A DNA stretch of 64,000 nt from Sporolactobacillus sp. CQH2019 (GCF_028765345.1 NZ_JARAJZ010000001.1:496001-560000), one strand, 5' to 3'; shown: positions 38,469 to 47,236, counted from the stretch's first letter. Notes: a model not told the origin generated them from the sequence alone. Translations and numbers: made by a program.

Positions 38469-38516
38469 AAACTCCTGAACCCGGGGTCATAGTCCTTCCG
38501 GGTTCAGGAGTTTTTT
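38469..38516. terminator. Bidirectional terminator between SsuE-like gene and LysR unit
   Basis: A 15-bp perfect stem (AACTCCTGAACCCGG and its complement) with T-runs on both strands. It ends the rightward ssuE-like transcript and the leftward regulator/small-ORF transcript. Confidence 0.92.
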
Positions 38517-38527
38517 GCCGAAGTCCG

Positions 38528-38689
38528 CTATTGAATAAACCGGCGCAGCCGGTCATAAGGGTTACCCGTTTCGGCTTTCATCGATTGATTCTTTTCTTTC
38601 AGCACACGCTGCTCAAGGCGCTCCGCGTCCGATAACGGCAGCCGGCCGGGTATCCTAAAGGATGGATCTGCCGGCCTGCTTGAAGACAT
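38528..38689 (-). CDS. Candidate 53-aa small protein overlapping the LysR gene end
   Basis: ATG at 38689, stop TAG at 38528. The peptide starts MSSSRPADPSFRIPGRLP and is strongly charged with a predicted helix (SDAERLEQRVLKEKNQ) and a basic C-terminus (YDRLRRFIQ). AGAGAGA lies just upstream. Codon use resembles neighbouring genes, and it ends 12 bases before a strong terminator, as a last gene of an operon would. It overlaps the LysR gene by 35 bases in another frame. No family recognised. Confidence 0.5.
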   Translation of the reverse strand: MSSSRPADPSFRIPGRLPLSDAERLEQRVLKEKNQSMKAETGNPYDRLRRFIQ

Positions 38690-39602
38690 TCTCTCTACGA
38701 TCGGCAGCAGCGGACTGCAAAAACCCGTCCTTTATCTCTTTAATCAGTGCTTTTGCGTGAATCGAAAGCTCAGACTGTTTTCGGCTGGTCAGTATTCCGA
38801 TGGCCGGATGAATGTTCATATCAGTGATTGGAATCACTTTTGTTTTTTTAATCGGAGAAAGATTAGCAGTTTGGGTGAAGATCGAGATGCCGAGGTTCTG
38901 CTGCACATAATATTTATGTGCCGAACTGCTGCTCAGCATGATTTGGCGATAAGTATTGCCGATTTTTCTCTGCAATTGCTGCTCCACTTGAATGCGGATC
39001 GGACAATTCGCAGGTGTAAAAATAAAACGCTGATCTTTTAAATCGGATAATGACACTTCAGACTTTTCGGAGAGCGGGTTTTTCTCGCTGACAAGCAAAA
39101 CGAGCCGATCATAATAAAAAGGGCGATAATCGTTTTCCAGTTTAATCTCCGGTTCCCCGCATACGGCAAAATCAATACTGTTCTTTTCGATCAATTCACT
39201 GCAAACATTGGCATCCTCAACATAAATTTCTACTTCTTCATCCGGATATTGATTTAAGAATCCAGCCAATATTCGGGGGAACTTCAAACTGGCCGTCGGC
39301 TCGGAAATCCCTATCCGAATCTTCGGTGCCTGTCCCGACTTTATCAGTTCTACTTCATCACTAAATGCCTGATAATCACGAAGAAGCTTTTCAGAGTATT
39401 CGAAGAATAATGCTCCTGCTTTTGTCAATTCAATTGATTTGCTGCTTTTATCACGTTTTAGTAACCGGGTACCCAGTTCTTTTTCCAGCTGCTTTATTCG
39501 AAAGGTAATCGTAGGCTGCGAGTAGTTTAATAATGCTGCCGCACTTTGAAAGCTTCCGTATTTAGCTACTAAATGAAAGGTTCGTATCCACCTGATCTCC
39601 AT
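38655..39602 (-). CDS. LysR-family regulator (AscR/YtlI-like by context)
   Basis: 315 residues. N-terminal winged HTH (IRTFHLVAKYGSFQSAAALLNYSQPTITFRIKQLEKELG, about residues 5-45) and a LysR substrate domain with KIRIGISEPTASLKFPRIL. It is divergent from the glutaredoxin-MetNP-monooxygenase operon. In B. subtilis the LysR protein AscR (YtlI) is likewise divergent from, and activates, the similar cmo/snd operon; that equivalence is inferred from gene order. RBS GAGGGG precedes the ATG. Confidence 0.85.
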   Translation of the reverse strand: MEIRWIRTFHLVAKYGSFQSAAALLNYSQPTITFRIKQLEKELGTRLLKRDKSSKSIELTKAGALFFEYSEKLLRDYQAFSDEVELIKSGQAPKIRIGISEPTASLKFPRILAGFLNQYPDEEVEIYVEDANVCSELIEKNSIDFAVCGEPEIKLENDYRPFYYDRLVLLVSEKNPLSEKSEVSLSDLKDQRFIFTPANCPIRIQVEQQLQRKIGNTYRQIMLSSSSAHKYYVQQNLGISIFTQTANLSPIKKTKVIPITDMNIHPAIGILTSRKQSELSIHAKALIKEIKDGFLQSAAADRRENVFKQAGRSIL

Positions 39603-39818
39603 ATCTGCCCCACCCCTCTATTTTCTTTTTCTTCATCATACGATGTTTTCGATTGATTATGAAACTGATTGCTGCAGCTTATATAAATTTATTAAATTGA
39701 ATCGATAATTTTTTTAATTAGCTATTCGGGCCTGAATGAGCTATGATTTATATCACAGTAATACGATATGTTTTATATAAATTGAGGGTCATGCAATAAA
39801 AACATAAGGAGCGGTGAA
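39603..39818. promoter_or_regulatory. Divergent LysR / cmo-like operon control region
   Basis: A 216-bp AT-rich gap. TATATAAATT occurs twice (near 39680 and 39775), the second copy followed by TGA and the first by a related TTAAATTGA. A plus-strand -10 TATGAT (39742-39747) lacks a good -35, as expected for an activated promoter. Exact LysR sites are not resolved. Confidence 0.4.
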
Positions 39819-40091
39819 ATGACTTATCAGAAATCTATTGTTGTCTGGAGTAAACAAGCCTGTCCGTATTGTCAAAGGGTAAAAAAATATTTAAAGGAAC
39901 ATCATTTAAATTATTCGACTGTCGACGTCACGGACCACGACGAGCTGCGTGACGTACTGGAGACCAAATACGGAATAAGGCATGTCCCCGTGACCGAAAT
40001 CGGCATAGATCGGCCGCATGCGTACGAAGCGGTTATAAGTATTGAAGTGGATGATTTAGAAAAAGCATTGAAAAAAAATCAGTATGTTTAG
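39819..40091 (+). CDS. Glutaredoxin-like protein (CmoI-like)
   Basis: 90-residue thioredoxin fold with C15-P-Y-C18 and the cis-proline segment RHVPVTEIGI. As first gene of the operon it corresponds in position and type to YtnI/CmoI of the B. subtilis ytm operon, a glutaredoxin-like protein required for S-alkyl-cysteine salvage. It may reduce a thiol intermediate or a mixed disulfide. RBS AAGGAGCGG precedes the ATG. Confidence 0.85.
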   Translation: MTYQKSIVVWSKQACPYCQRVKKYLKEHHLNYSTVDVTDHDELRDVLETKYGIRHVPVTEIGIDRPHAYEAVISIEVDDLEKALKKNQYV

Positions 40092-40147
40092 CTAAAAAAG
40101 CAGCATTCGTATGACCCACCCATACGATCGATCCGGAGGATAATACG

Positions 40148-41167
40148 ATGATCCAAATTCAGCATGTTTCGAAAATCTTCGAAAGAAGCGGTGTCAAAAA
40201 CCAGGCATTGAAAGATATCAGTCTTGAGGTCAGCGACGGTGATATCTTCGGCGTCATCGGCTACAGCGGTGCGGGGAAAAGCACTCTGATCCGCATGGTG
40301 AACGCACTCGAACGCCCGACATCCGGAAAAGTCATCGTTGACGGAACGGATGTATCTGCCTTCAATCACCGCGACTTGAGAAAATTCAAAAGAAAGATCG
40401 GCATGATTTTTCAGCACTTCAATCTGCTGGAATCCAAAACCGTTTTTAACAATGTCGGCATTCCGCTTGTCCTTGAACGAAGAAGCAGAAAAGAAATCCG
40501 TGAAAGAGTTGTAAAACTGCTTGATTTCGTCGGACTGGCCGATAAAGCCGGAAGCTATCCGGATGAGCTTTCCGGAGGGCAGAAACAGCGGGTCGGCATT
40601 GCCCGGGCGTTAGCCCTTAATCCCTCAATTCTGCTCTGTGACGAAGCGACAAGCGCACTTGATCCGAAAACGACGGAACAAATCCTTGAATTGCTGAAAA
40701 ATATCAATACAAAATATCAGATCACTATTTTACTGATTACTCATGAAATGGGTGTCATCCAAAAAATATGCAATCATGTCGCGGTCATGGAGAAGGGACA
40801 GATTATTGAACAAGGATCCGTGTTTGAACTGTTCAGGCATCCAAGGCAGAAAACAACCCGTGATTTTGTCGGTTCCATTATTCACAGTGATCTGTCTGAT
40901 TCGATCCGCCGGCAGCTCATATCGGGCAGTCATGTACGGACATTTAAAATTGAATTTATCAGTGATTCTGCAACCCGGCCTCTGATTAACGATCTGATCC
41001 GGCAATTTGACATAACTGTCAACATTGTGTCTGCAAATATGTCTGAAGTCCAAGGAAAAACAATAGGGCACATGATCATCATGGTCAATGGCAATGATTC
41101 AGAAGTTGATGCAGCCGCCGCATTCTTAGCAGAACAAGGAACCACAGTAAAGGAGGTCAGCCAATGA
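40148..41167 (+). CDS. metN: Methionine-type ABC importer ATPase MetN
   Basis: 339 residues. Walker A GYSGAGKST near 40, Q-loop FQHFNLLESKTV, signature LSGGQKQRVGIARAL, Walker B LCDEATSALD, and a C-terminal NIL regulatory domain (FISDSATRPLINDLI onward), specific to MetN. It couples to MetP and MetQ to import methionine or related sulfur compounds. It overlaps metP by 4 bases. Given the enclosing genes the substrate may be an S-substituted cysteine derivative rather than methionine. Confidence 0.93.
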   Translation: MIQIQHVSKIFERSGVKNQALKDISLEVSDGDIFGVIGYSGAGKSTLIRMVNALERPTSGKVIVDGTDVSAFNHRDLRKFKRKIGMIFQHFNLLESKTVFNNVGIPLVLERRSRKEIRERVVKLLDFVGLADKAGSYPDELSGGQKQRVGIARALALNPSILLCDEATSALDPKTTEQILELLKNINTKYQITILLITHEMGVIQKICNHVAVMEKGQIIEQGSVFELFRHPRQKTTRDFVGSIIHSDLSDSIRRQLISGSHVRTFKIEFISDSATRPLINDLIRQFDITVNIVSANMSEVQGKTIGHMIIMVNGNDSEVDAAAAFLAEQGTTVKEVSQ

Positions 41168-41823
41168 TTCAAACAACGGTTACTTTCAGCCAATTTGTCC
41201 AGGCACTGGAAGAAACGCTGACCATGGTTTCAGTCTCACTGCTCTTAGGCATATTGATCGGCCTGCCGCTTGGTATCCTGTTGGTCATTACCCGGCCGGG
41301 CGGCGTCATAGAGAATAAATGGATATTCGGCATACTGAATCCGGTCATTAACGTCATTCGTTCCCTGCCTTTTATTATTTTGCTTGTTGCCATTATTCCG
41401 TTTACGCGTTTTATTGTACATACATCAATCGGAACGCCGGCAGCCATCGTCCCTTTGATCGTATTTATTTCTCCTTATATCGCCCGATTAGTTGAAAATT
41501 CTTTATTAGAGGTGAATGAAGGAATTCTGGAAGCAGCAAATGCTATGGGGGCCGCCCCCTTTCAGGTTATCCGGCATTTTCTTCTGCCGGAGGCTTTCGG
41601 TTCGCTGATCCTCTCTTTTACGACAGCGACGATCGGATTGATCGGGGCTACGGCCATGGCAGGAGCTGTCGGCGGCGGCGGAATCGGCGATTTAGCAATC
41701 ACGTTCGGTTATCAGCAATTTGACACATTTGTCATGGTTGTAACGGTTGTGATTCTCATTATCTTCGTTCAGCTTATTCAATCCATCGGTAATTTCTGTG
41801 CCCGCCGCGTCAGAAGGCATTGA
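41164..41823 (+). CDS. metP: Methionine-type ABC importer permease MetP (MetI)
   Basis: 219 residues with five probable membrane spans and the family EAA loop (NEGILEAANAMGAAPFQVIRHFLLPEAFGSLI), TATIGLIGATAMAGAVGGGGIGDLA and the conserved GYQQFDT. Pairs with MetN, four bases overlapping. Confidence 0.93.
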   Translation: MIQTTVTFSQFVQALEETLTMVSVSLLLGILIGLPLGILLVITRPGGVIENKWIFGILNPVINVIRSLPFIILLVAIIPFTRFIVHTSIGTPAAIVPLIVFISPYIARLVENSLLEVNEGILEAANAMGAAPFQVIRHFLLPEAFGSLILSFTTATIGLIGATAMAGAVGGGGIGDLAITFGYQQFDTFVMVVTVVILIIFVQLIQSIGNFCARRVRRH

Positions 41824-41937
41824 AAAATCATAAAGGGCACTGGAAATCATCACGACCAATACCCGGCACATACTGAGCAGATCCGGTGCGATTGCAAGAA
41901 TTCCTTGCAGCTCAATTTCAAAGAAGGTGAAGGAAAC

Positions 41938-42945
41938 ATGGCGTTATCATTCGGGCTGCTCGACCAGAGCCCGATTACAGCCGGCGGCAGTGAGAAAGCA
42001 TTAAAGCACACGGTCGAGCTGGCACAGCTGGCCGATAAGCTTGGTTTTGACCGCATCTGGGTCTCTGAGCACCACGGCTCGCGTTATACGGCCGGGAAAG
42101 CACCGGAAGTATTGATTGCTTATCTGCTGGCGAGCACGCAGAAAATCAAAGTAGGTTCAGGAGGCATTCTCCTGCAGCACTACAGTCCTTATAAGATCGC
42201 CGAAGTATTTCATGTTCTTGCGGGGCTTGGGCCGGGCCGGATTGAACTGGGAATTGGAAGGTCCCCCGGCGGACTTCCGCCTTTCACACAGGCTTTACAG
42301 CAAAAATTCAAGGCGGAGCAGATGCCGTTTGAAAGACAGCTGGCCGAGCTGCTGCACTACCTGCGCAGCAGCCGGCCGGGTCCGCAGATCCACACCTGCC
42401 CTCAGGCAGATAATCGACTGCCGGTGTTCCTGCTCGGATCAAGTGAAACCAGCGTCGGAACAGCCGTTCGGCAGCGTCTTAATTACGCATTTGCCAGCTT
42501 TTTCGATAATCAGAAAGAACTGGCGGCAAAAGTCATTCGTGCCTATAAAAAAGGCTGCGATCCGGCACATCAGGTACTCTATTCACCGGCTGTGATTATC
42601 GCTGAAACGGAACAAAGAGCAAAAGAATTAGCGGAAAAAGTGAAAATTATGACTCTTCACTTTAAAGGCGGCAAACAATTAGTCATTTCTCATGAAGACG
42701 ATGCAAGAGCTTATATTCAGGAACTGGATGAACCTGTGAGACTGGATATCGCAGCCAATCAAAATATCATTTACGGCACAGGCATTCAGGTAGCCGAACG
42801 GTTGGCTCAGATTTGCCGCGACCTGCCGATCAACGGTTTCGTCTTTCATCTGCCGGTCGCGGACCATCAGCGCCGTCTTGACATGATCAGGGAATTGGCG
42901 CACATACGGGGAAAGCTGAAAACGGAAATCAAGGAGGCTGAATGA
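41938..42945 (+). CDS. LLM-class flavin monooxygenase, MsnO8-type (CmoO-like)
   Basis: 335 residues: LSFGLLDQSPITAGGSE, LGFDRIWVSEHHGS, KIKVGSGGILLQHYSPYKIAE and LGPGRIELGIGRSPGG mark the MsnO8 subgroup of luciferase-like monooxygenases. YtmO/CmoO of B. subtilis, part of the S-alkyl-cysteine salvage operon, is this type. Start ATG at 41938 after AAAGAAGGTGAAGG. It ends one base before the next monooxygenase gene. Confidence 0.85.
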   Translation: MALSFGLLDQSPITAGGSEKALKHTVELAQLADKLGFDRIWVSEHHGSRYTAGKAPEVLIAYLLASTQKIKVGSGGILLQHYSPYKIAEVFHVLAGLGPGRIELGIGRSPGGLPPFTQALQQKFKAEQMPFERQLAELLHYLRSSRPGPQIHTCPQADNRLPVFLLGSSETSVGTAVRQRLNYAFASFFDNQKELAAKVIRAYKKGCDPAHQVLYSPAVIIAETEQRAKELAEKVKIMTLHFKGGKQLVISHEDDARAYIQELDEPVRLDIAANQNIIYGTGIQVAERLAQICRDLPINGFVFHLPVADHQRRLDMIRELAHIRGKLKTEIKEAE

Positions 42946-42946
42946 A

Positions 42947-44299
42947 ATGGGTGAACAGCAGCGAAAGATTAAATTCGCACTTTATGTCGTCGGTACAGGG
43001 ATGCATCTTAGCTCCTGGCGTTTGCCTCAGGCTCAGGCCAACGCAAGTATCGATATCGGCTTTTATCAGAAAATCGCTCAGCTTGCTGAACGGGCAAAAA
43101 TCGATACAGTATTTATCGCTGACAGCCTTGCTATCGACGACACATCTCATTCACAGATTCTCAACCGCTTCGACCCGGTTGTACTGATTACGGCAATTGC
43201 TCAGGCAACGAAAAAAATCGGAGTCGTCGCCACGGCCTCAACTACTTACAATCAACCTTTCAATTTAGCCCGTCAGTTCGCCTCCGTGGATATTATCAGC
43301 GGCGGGCGGGCCGGATGGAATTTGGTAACAACCGCCGATGCGACCGGGAAAACGGCACTCAATTTCAGCCGTGAGCACAATGTCAGACACGACGATCGCT
43401 ATAAAATAGCCGAGGAATTTATCGATGTTGCAGAGGGACTCTGGGATTCATGGGAGGACGATGCGTTTATTCGCAATAAAGAGACGGGCAAGTTTTATGA
43501 TCAATCGAAAGTGCATGATCTCAACTACCGGGGAAAATATTTTCAAGTCAAGGGTCCGCTTAATATCGCCAGATCGCCGCAGGGCCATCCGGTTATTTTC
43601 CAGGCAGGTTCATCAAAACCCGGTCAGAAACTTGCTGCACGCGTGGCAGAAGCTGTATTCTCTCACAAAAAGTCCTTCGAAGAAGCACAGAAATTCTATC
43701 ATTCATTAAAGTCACAGCTTGCTGATTTTGGGAGAAAAGAAAGTGATCTGCTGATACTGGAGGGCATCTCGCCGATTATCGGACGCACTCAGGAAGAGGC
43801 GGACGAAAAAATAAAGAAGCTCAACCGCTACACGATTCAGAAACAGGCACTTAAATTTTTGTCGGGCTACGTCGGCAATGTTGATTTAACGCAGTACTCG
43901 CTGGAGACAAAGGCATCTGAAGTTGCCTGGAAAACCGTCGACAGTATTCAAAGCGATTTTGAGACGATCCAAAGGATCATCAGGGAAGAAGATCCGACCG
44001 TCGGTGAACTGTACGAACGGGTCAGCAATGTAGCCAGTGACCAAAGTTTTGTGGGAACCGCCGGGAAAATCGCCGATACGATTGAAAAGTGGTTTACAGA
44101 AAGAGCGGCTGACGGATTCGTCCTGATTCCCCCTGTATTACCGGACGATCTAAACGATTTTATTGAACAAGTCATACCGATTCTTCAGAAGCGGGGACTG
44201 TTCCGGACGGAGTACGAAGGGACTACATTACGGGAAAATCTTGGACTTCCCTTTGCAGAAAACCGCTATACATTGAGAAGGCAGCAGAAGGTCCAATAA
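42947..44299 (+). CDS. LLM-class FMNH2-dependent monooxygenase, NtaA/SnaA/DszA type (CmoJ-like)
   Basis: 450 residues: MHLSSWRLPQ at the N-terminus, FVADSL-type segment IDTVFIADSLAID, FASVDIISGGRAGWNLVTTAD, NYRGKYFQVKGPLNIARSPQGHP and SSKPGQKLAARVAEAVF. YtnJ/CmoJ and YxeK of B. subtilis, which oxidise N-acetylated S-substituted cysteines, belong to this group. AAGGAGG within the previous gene drives it, so expression of the two monooxygenases is coupled. FMNH2 is probably provided by an SsuE-like reductase. Confidence 0.88.
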   Translation: MGEQQRKIKFALYVVGTGMHLSSWRLPQAQANASIDIGFYQKIAQLAERAKIDTVFIADSLAIDDTSHSQILNRFDPVVLITAIAQATKKIGVVATASTTYNQPFNLARQFASVDIISGGRAGWNLVTTADATGKTALNFSREHNVRHDDRYKIAEEFIDVAEGLWDSWEDDAFIRNKETGKFYDQSKVHDLNYRGKYFQVKGPLNIARSPQGHPVIFQAGSSKPGQKLAARVAEAVFSHKKSFEEAQKFYHSLKSQLADFGRKESDLLILEGISPIIGRTQEEADEKIKKLNRYTIQKQALKFLSGYVGNVDLTQYSLETKASEVAWKTVDSIQSDFETIQRIIREEDPTVGELYERVSNVASDQSFVGTAGKIADTIEKWFTERAADGFVLIPPVLPDDLNDFIEQVIPILQKRGLFRTEYEGTTLRENLGLPFAENRYTLRRQQKVQ

Positions 44300-44314
44300 T
44301 CTTAATGCCTGATC

Positions 44315-44360
44315 GAATCCGGGCTGCGGTGTCTTGTCCGGATTCAAAGCCCGACTTTTT
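44315..44360 (+). terminator. Two-state hairpin between CmoJ-like gene and metQ
   Basis: GAATCCGG (44315-44322) can pair with CCGGATTC (44338-44345). Alternatively CGGGCT (44320-44325) pairs with AGCCCG (44348-44353), followed by ACTTTTTG. The two stems share bases and exclude each other. The second resembles a terminator, so this may attenuate metQ expression. Confidence 0.5.
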
Positions 44361-44511
44361 GTGCTCATTCTGATCGCTTGTACCGGTCGGGTAATGCTGC
44401 CAAAAAAGGATCGACATCCAAACTCTCCTGACAGCCAAAAATCCGATGCTGCCGGCGACAGCAAGAAGTCGCCATAAAAATAAAATCAACCGTCATGATA
44501 GGAGTCTAAAA

Positions 44512-45387
44512 ATGTTAAAAAAAGCGACGATCATAATCACCGTATTGTCACTCTTACTGCTGGCCGCATGCGGCAGAGCCTCAGGTTCTTCAAGTAACAG
44601 CATCGGCGCGGCAAATCAGACCTTAGTCATCGGAACGACTCCGGCACAGGCCGATCTCTGGCAATTCATCAAGAAACAAGCCGCTCATAAAGGCGTGACA
44701 CTTCAGATCAAATTGCTTACAGGCCAGGCCGATTTAAATTCCATGCTTTTAAACGGCGACGTGGATGCCAACTCTTTTCAGCACATCGCTTTTTTAACAA
44801 GCTGGAATCAGATCCATCATGCCAATATCATTCCGGTAGGAACAACAATCATTGCTCCGCTTGGTCTTTATTCAAAAAAAGTTAAAAGTTTAAAGGAACT
44901 TAAAAACGGGGATAAAATTGCGATTCCAAATGACAGTACCAACTTATCGCGTTCTCTGATTTTGCTGGGAAATGCGGGTTTAATCAAACTTAAAACCAAC
45001 TTAAAGCGCCCGCCTCTGGTACAGGATATCACATCGAACCCCCATCACTATCAAATTATTACAGCCGAAAGTGCCATGCTGCCAAGATCGCTGGATGACG
45101 TGACTATAGCTGCTATTATCAATCAGACGGCCCTGAATGCGGGCTACACGCTGAAACAATCTCTTTATCATGAAAATCAGCAAGAGACCAAATATGTCAA
45201 TGTGATCGCCACGACTGAAACTAAAGCAAAATCAAAGAAAAAAGCGCTGCAAATATTGAACGAGGTCTATCACTCCAAAGCCGTCGCCGACTATATCGCC
45301 AAACGTTATAAGGGTAACTTTGTACCCGTCACACGTTCTATAGCGGATGTCAAGGCAGCCTTTAAAAAAGAACAACAGAATCAGTAG
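44512..45387 (+). CDS. metQ: Methionine-type ABC substrate-binding lipoprotein MetQ
   Basis: 291 residues. A lipobox LLLAACG with Cys20 precedes a NlpA/MetQ domain (LVIGTTPAQADLWQFIKKQAAHKGV, DANSFQHIAFL, GLYSKKVKSLKELKNGDKIAIPND). It is separated from metN-metP by the two monooxygenases, about 2.7 kb away. Start ATG 44512 with TAGGAG upstream; the longer upstream frame has no lipoprotein logic. Confidence 0.92.
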   Translation: MLKKATIIITVLSLLLLAACGRASGSSSNSIGAANQTLVIGTTPAQADLWQFIKKQAAHKGVTLQIKLLTGQADLNSMLLNGDVDANSFQHIAFLTSWNQIHHANIIPVGTTIIAPLGLYSKKVKSLKELKNGDKIAIPNDSTNLSRSLILLGNAGLIKLKTNLKRPPLVQDITSNPHHYQIITAESAMLPRSLDDVTIAAIINQTALNAGYTLKQSLYHENQQETKYVNVIATTETKAKSKKKALQILNEVYHSKAVADYIAKRYKGNFVPVTRSIADVKAAFKKEQQNQ

Positions 45388-45522
45388 TAAATGTCGTATC
45401 GGCGGACGTGACATTAAGTTGATATGTCCCGTTTTCCGCTGACTCTTGAACGGCAATTTAATGTAAGGATACCTTTTAGAGCCGACTGAAACAACTAATA
45501 TCGCACAGGAGGAGAGTATGTT

Positions 45523-46680
45523 TTGCCACAAACTTATTCAAATACCGATCTCGGACAAAAACTTATTGCATACCGGCGCGAACTGCACGAGTATCCGGAA
45601 CTTTCTTTTGAGGAATATGAAACAACGAAAAAGCTGAAAAGATGGCTCACCGATGCCGGGATTGAACTGCTTGATCTCCCGCTGAAAACCGGCGTATTGG
45701 CCGTCATCCGCGGCAATAAGCCGGGACCGGTCATCGGCCTGCGTGCCGATATTGATGCTCTGCCGGTTCAGGAGACAACCGGTCTTCCGTTTGCATCGAA
45801 GGTTCCTGGCAAGATGCATGCATGCGGCCACGATTTCCACACCGCCTCCATTCTTGGTGCGGCACTGCTGCTGAATGAACATAAAGCGGATCTTGAAGGT
45901 ACGGTGAAGATCATTTTCCAGCCGGCGGAAGAAAACGGCGGCGGCGGCCGGCAGGTGGTCGACTCCGGTGTACTGGACGACGCCCGGGCGGTCTTTGGCA
46001 TGCATGACATGCCCGATCTGCCGACCGGAACAATCGGTATAAAGGGCGGTCCATTGATGGCAGCCGTCGACCGCTTCACTGTCGATATTGAAGGCGTCGG
46101 CACACATGCTGCGGCACCGCAGAATGGCATTGACCCGATTGTCGTTGCTTCGCACATCATCACGGCACTGCAGACGATTGTCTCCCGCAATCTCTCGCCG
46201 CTCAGCAGCGTTGTAATCAGTGTGACCCGGCTTGAAGCGGGGAAAACATGGAATGTCGTTCCGCCGGCCGCTCAGTTTGAAGGTACCGTCCGCACATTCG
46301 AAGATCCTGTCCGCGATCGGATTCCGCTGAAAATGGAACATATAATTAAGAACATCGCTTCCGGTCTCGGTGCGAAAGGCACGCTCCATTACAGACGAAT
46401 CGAACCGGCTACAGTCAACGACGAGAAGCTCGCCGGCTGGTCGCGCCCGATCGCAGAAGCTTCCGGATTGAAGGTGATTACACCGGACCCGTCGTTTGCC
46501 GGTGAAGACTTTGCCGAATACCGCCGGAAAATCCCCGGCGTCTTCTTCTTTATGGGCGTGTCCGGAAATTCCGGACTCCATCATCCGGATCTGATCATTG
46601 ATGAAAAAGCCATTCTCCCGAGCGCAAAATTTTTTGCTAATCTTGCCGTTTCCATGCTGAAAAAAGTCGGCAATCTATAA
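45523..46680 (+). CDS. M20-family N-acyl amino acid deacylase (SndA/YxeP-like)
   Basis: 385-residue M20D amidohydrolase: RRELHEYPELSFEEYETT, GLRADIDALPV, the metal motif HACGHDFHTAS, FQPAEENGGGG, and GEDFAEY near the C-terminus. In B. subtilis SndA (YtnL) and YxeP remove the N-acetyl group after monooxygenation of N-acetyl S-substituted cysteines, releasing cysteine. Position as last gene of this operon supports that role; a general aminoacylase is the alternative. Start TTG at 45523, ten bases after AGGAGG. Confidence 0.88.
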   Translation: MPQTYSNTDLGQKLIAYRRELHEYPELSFEEYETTKKLKRWLTDAGIELLDLPLKTGVLAVIRGNKPGPVIGLRADIDALPVQETTGLPFASKVPGKMHACGHDFHTASILGAALLLNEHKADLEGTVKIIFQPAEENGGGGRQVVDSGVLDDARAVFGMHDMPDLPTGTIGIKGGPLMAAVDRFTVDIEGVGTHAAAPQNGIDPIVVASHIITALQTIVSRNLSPLSSVVISVTRLEAGKTWNVVPPAAQFEGTVRTFEDPVRDRIPLKMEHIIKNIASGLGAKGTLHYRRIEPATVNDEKLAGWSRPIAEASGLKVITPDPSFAGEDFAEYRRKIPGVFFFMGVSGNSGLHHPDLIIDEKAILPSAKFFANLAVSMLKKVGNL

Positions 46681-47109
46681 AAAAGCAAAGCCAGAAGGCC
46701 ATATTTAAAATTTTTGAGAAAGTCAGCCGAGGAGATAAAATACGATTCTGAAAAACCCATTTTCTTTCGCGATCGGGGTCCTGAAGATTCACCGCCGGCC
46801 AAGACCAGTCCCCTGCCCGGATGATCCAACCTTGCCGATAATCGTAATAATATAGATTTGCCGTCATCCCAAAAACGGATCGCCATGGGCCGATCCGTTT
46901 CAAAATAGAAAGCCGGATTAATTCTATATTCTGATAAACATCCGAAAAAATATCAGGCTGCAGGAGAAATGAGGAAGGCTCCACGCCATTTAATTGCAGC
47001 GCTTCTCGATTAAGTAAGATCGGATGTTTTAAATCTTCAAAAAAAAGCTTGAAAAAAACGTCCGTTTGTCGTACACTCATAAACAACCGAATAAATGGAT
47101 CATTTATTT
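46681..47109. other. Gap with possible decayed minus-strand gene
   Basis: 429 bp. Minus-strand frames around 46743-46990 contain protein-like stretches in two different frames (for example INPAFYFETDRPMAIRFWDDG and, shifted, RQGWIIRAGDWSWPAVN) but no start with a ribosome site. This may be a frameshifted relic or chance. The promoter of the SAM-I transcript at 47.1 kb should lie at its right end. Confidence 0.3.
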
Positions 47110-47221
47110 TCTTATCAAGAGAAGTCGAGGGACTGGCCCGATGACACTTCAGCAACCGTCGTAATATAAGCGACAAGGTGCTAATCCCAGCAGCTGCAGC
47201 CAAGCGGCTGAGGGATAAGAA
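47110..47221 (+). ncRNA. SAM-I (S-box) riboswitch of the MetE-like gene
   Basis: Canonical S-box: P1 CTTATC (47111-47116) with GATAAG (47214-47219), GTCGAGGGACTGGCCCGATG, CAGCAACC, AAGGTGCTAATCCCAGCAG and CTGAGGGATAAG. An intrinsic terminator follows at once, so SAM binding should switch off transcription of the methyltransferase. Confidence 0.97.
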
Positions 47222-47236
47222 GAGACCTGAGCATAC

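Noticed and set aside
45538-46584. 348-codon minus-strand ORF opposite the M20 deacylase gene
   Set aside because: Cys/Arg-rich shadow; the plus strand carries all M20 motifs.
46637-47203. 188-codon minus-strand ORF across the SAM-I riboswitch
   Set aside because: Its N-terminal part is the reverse complement of the riboswitch and has no ribosome site. Only the middle was kept as a possible relic.
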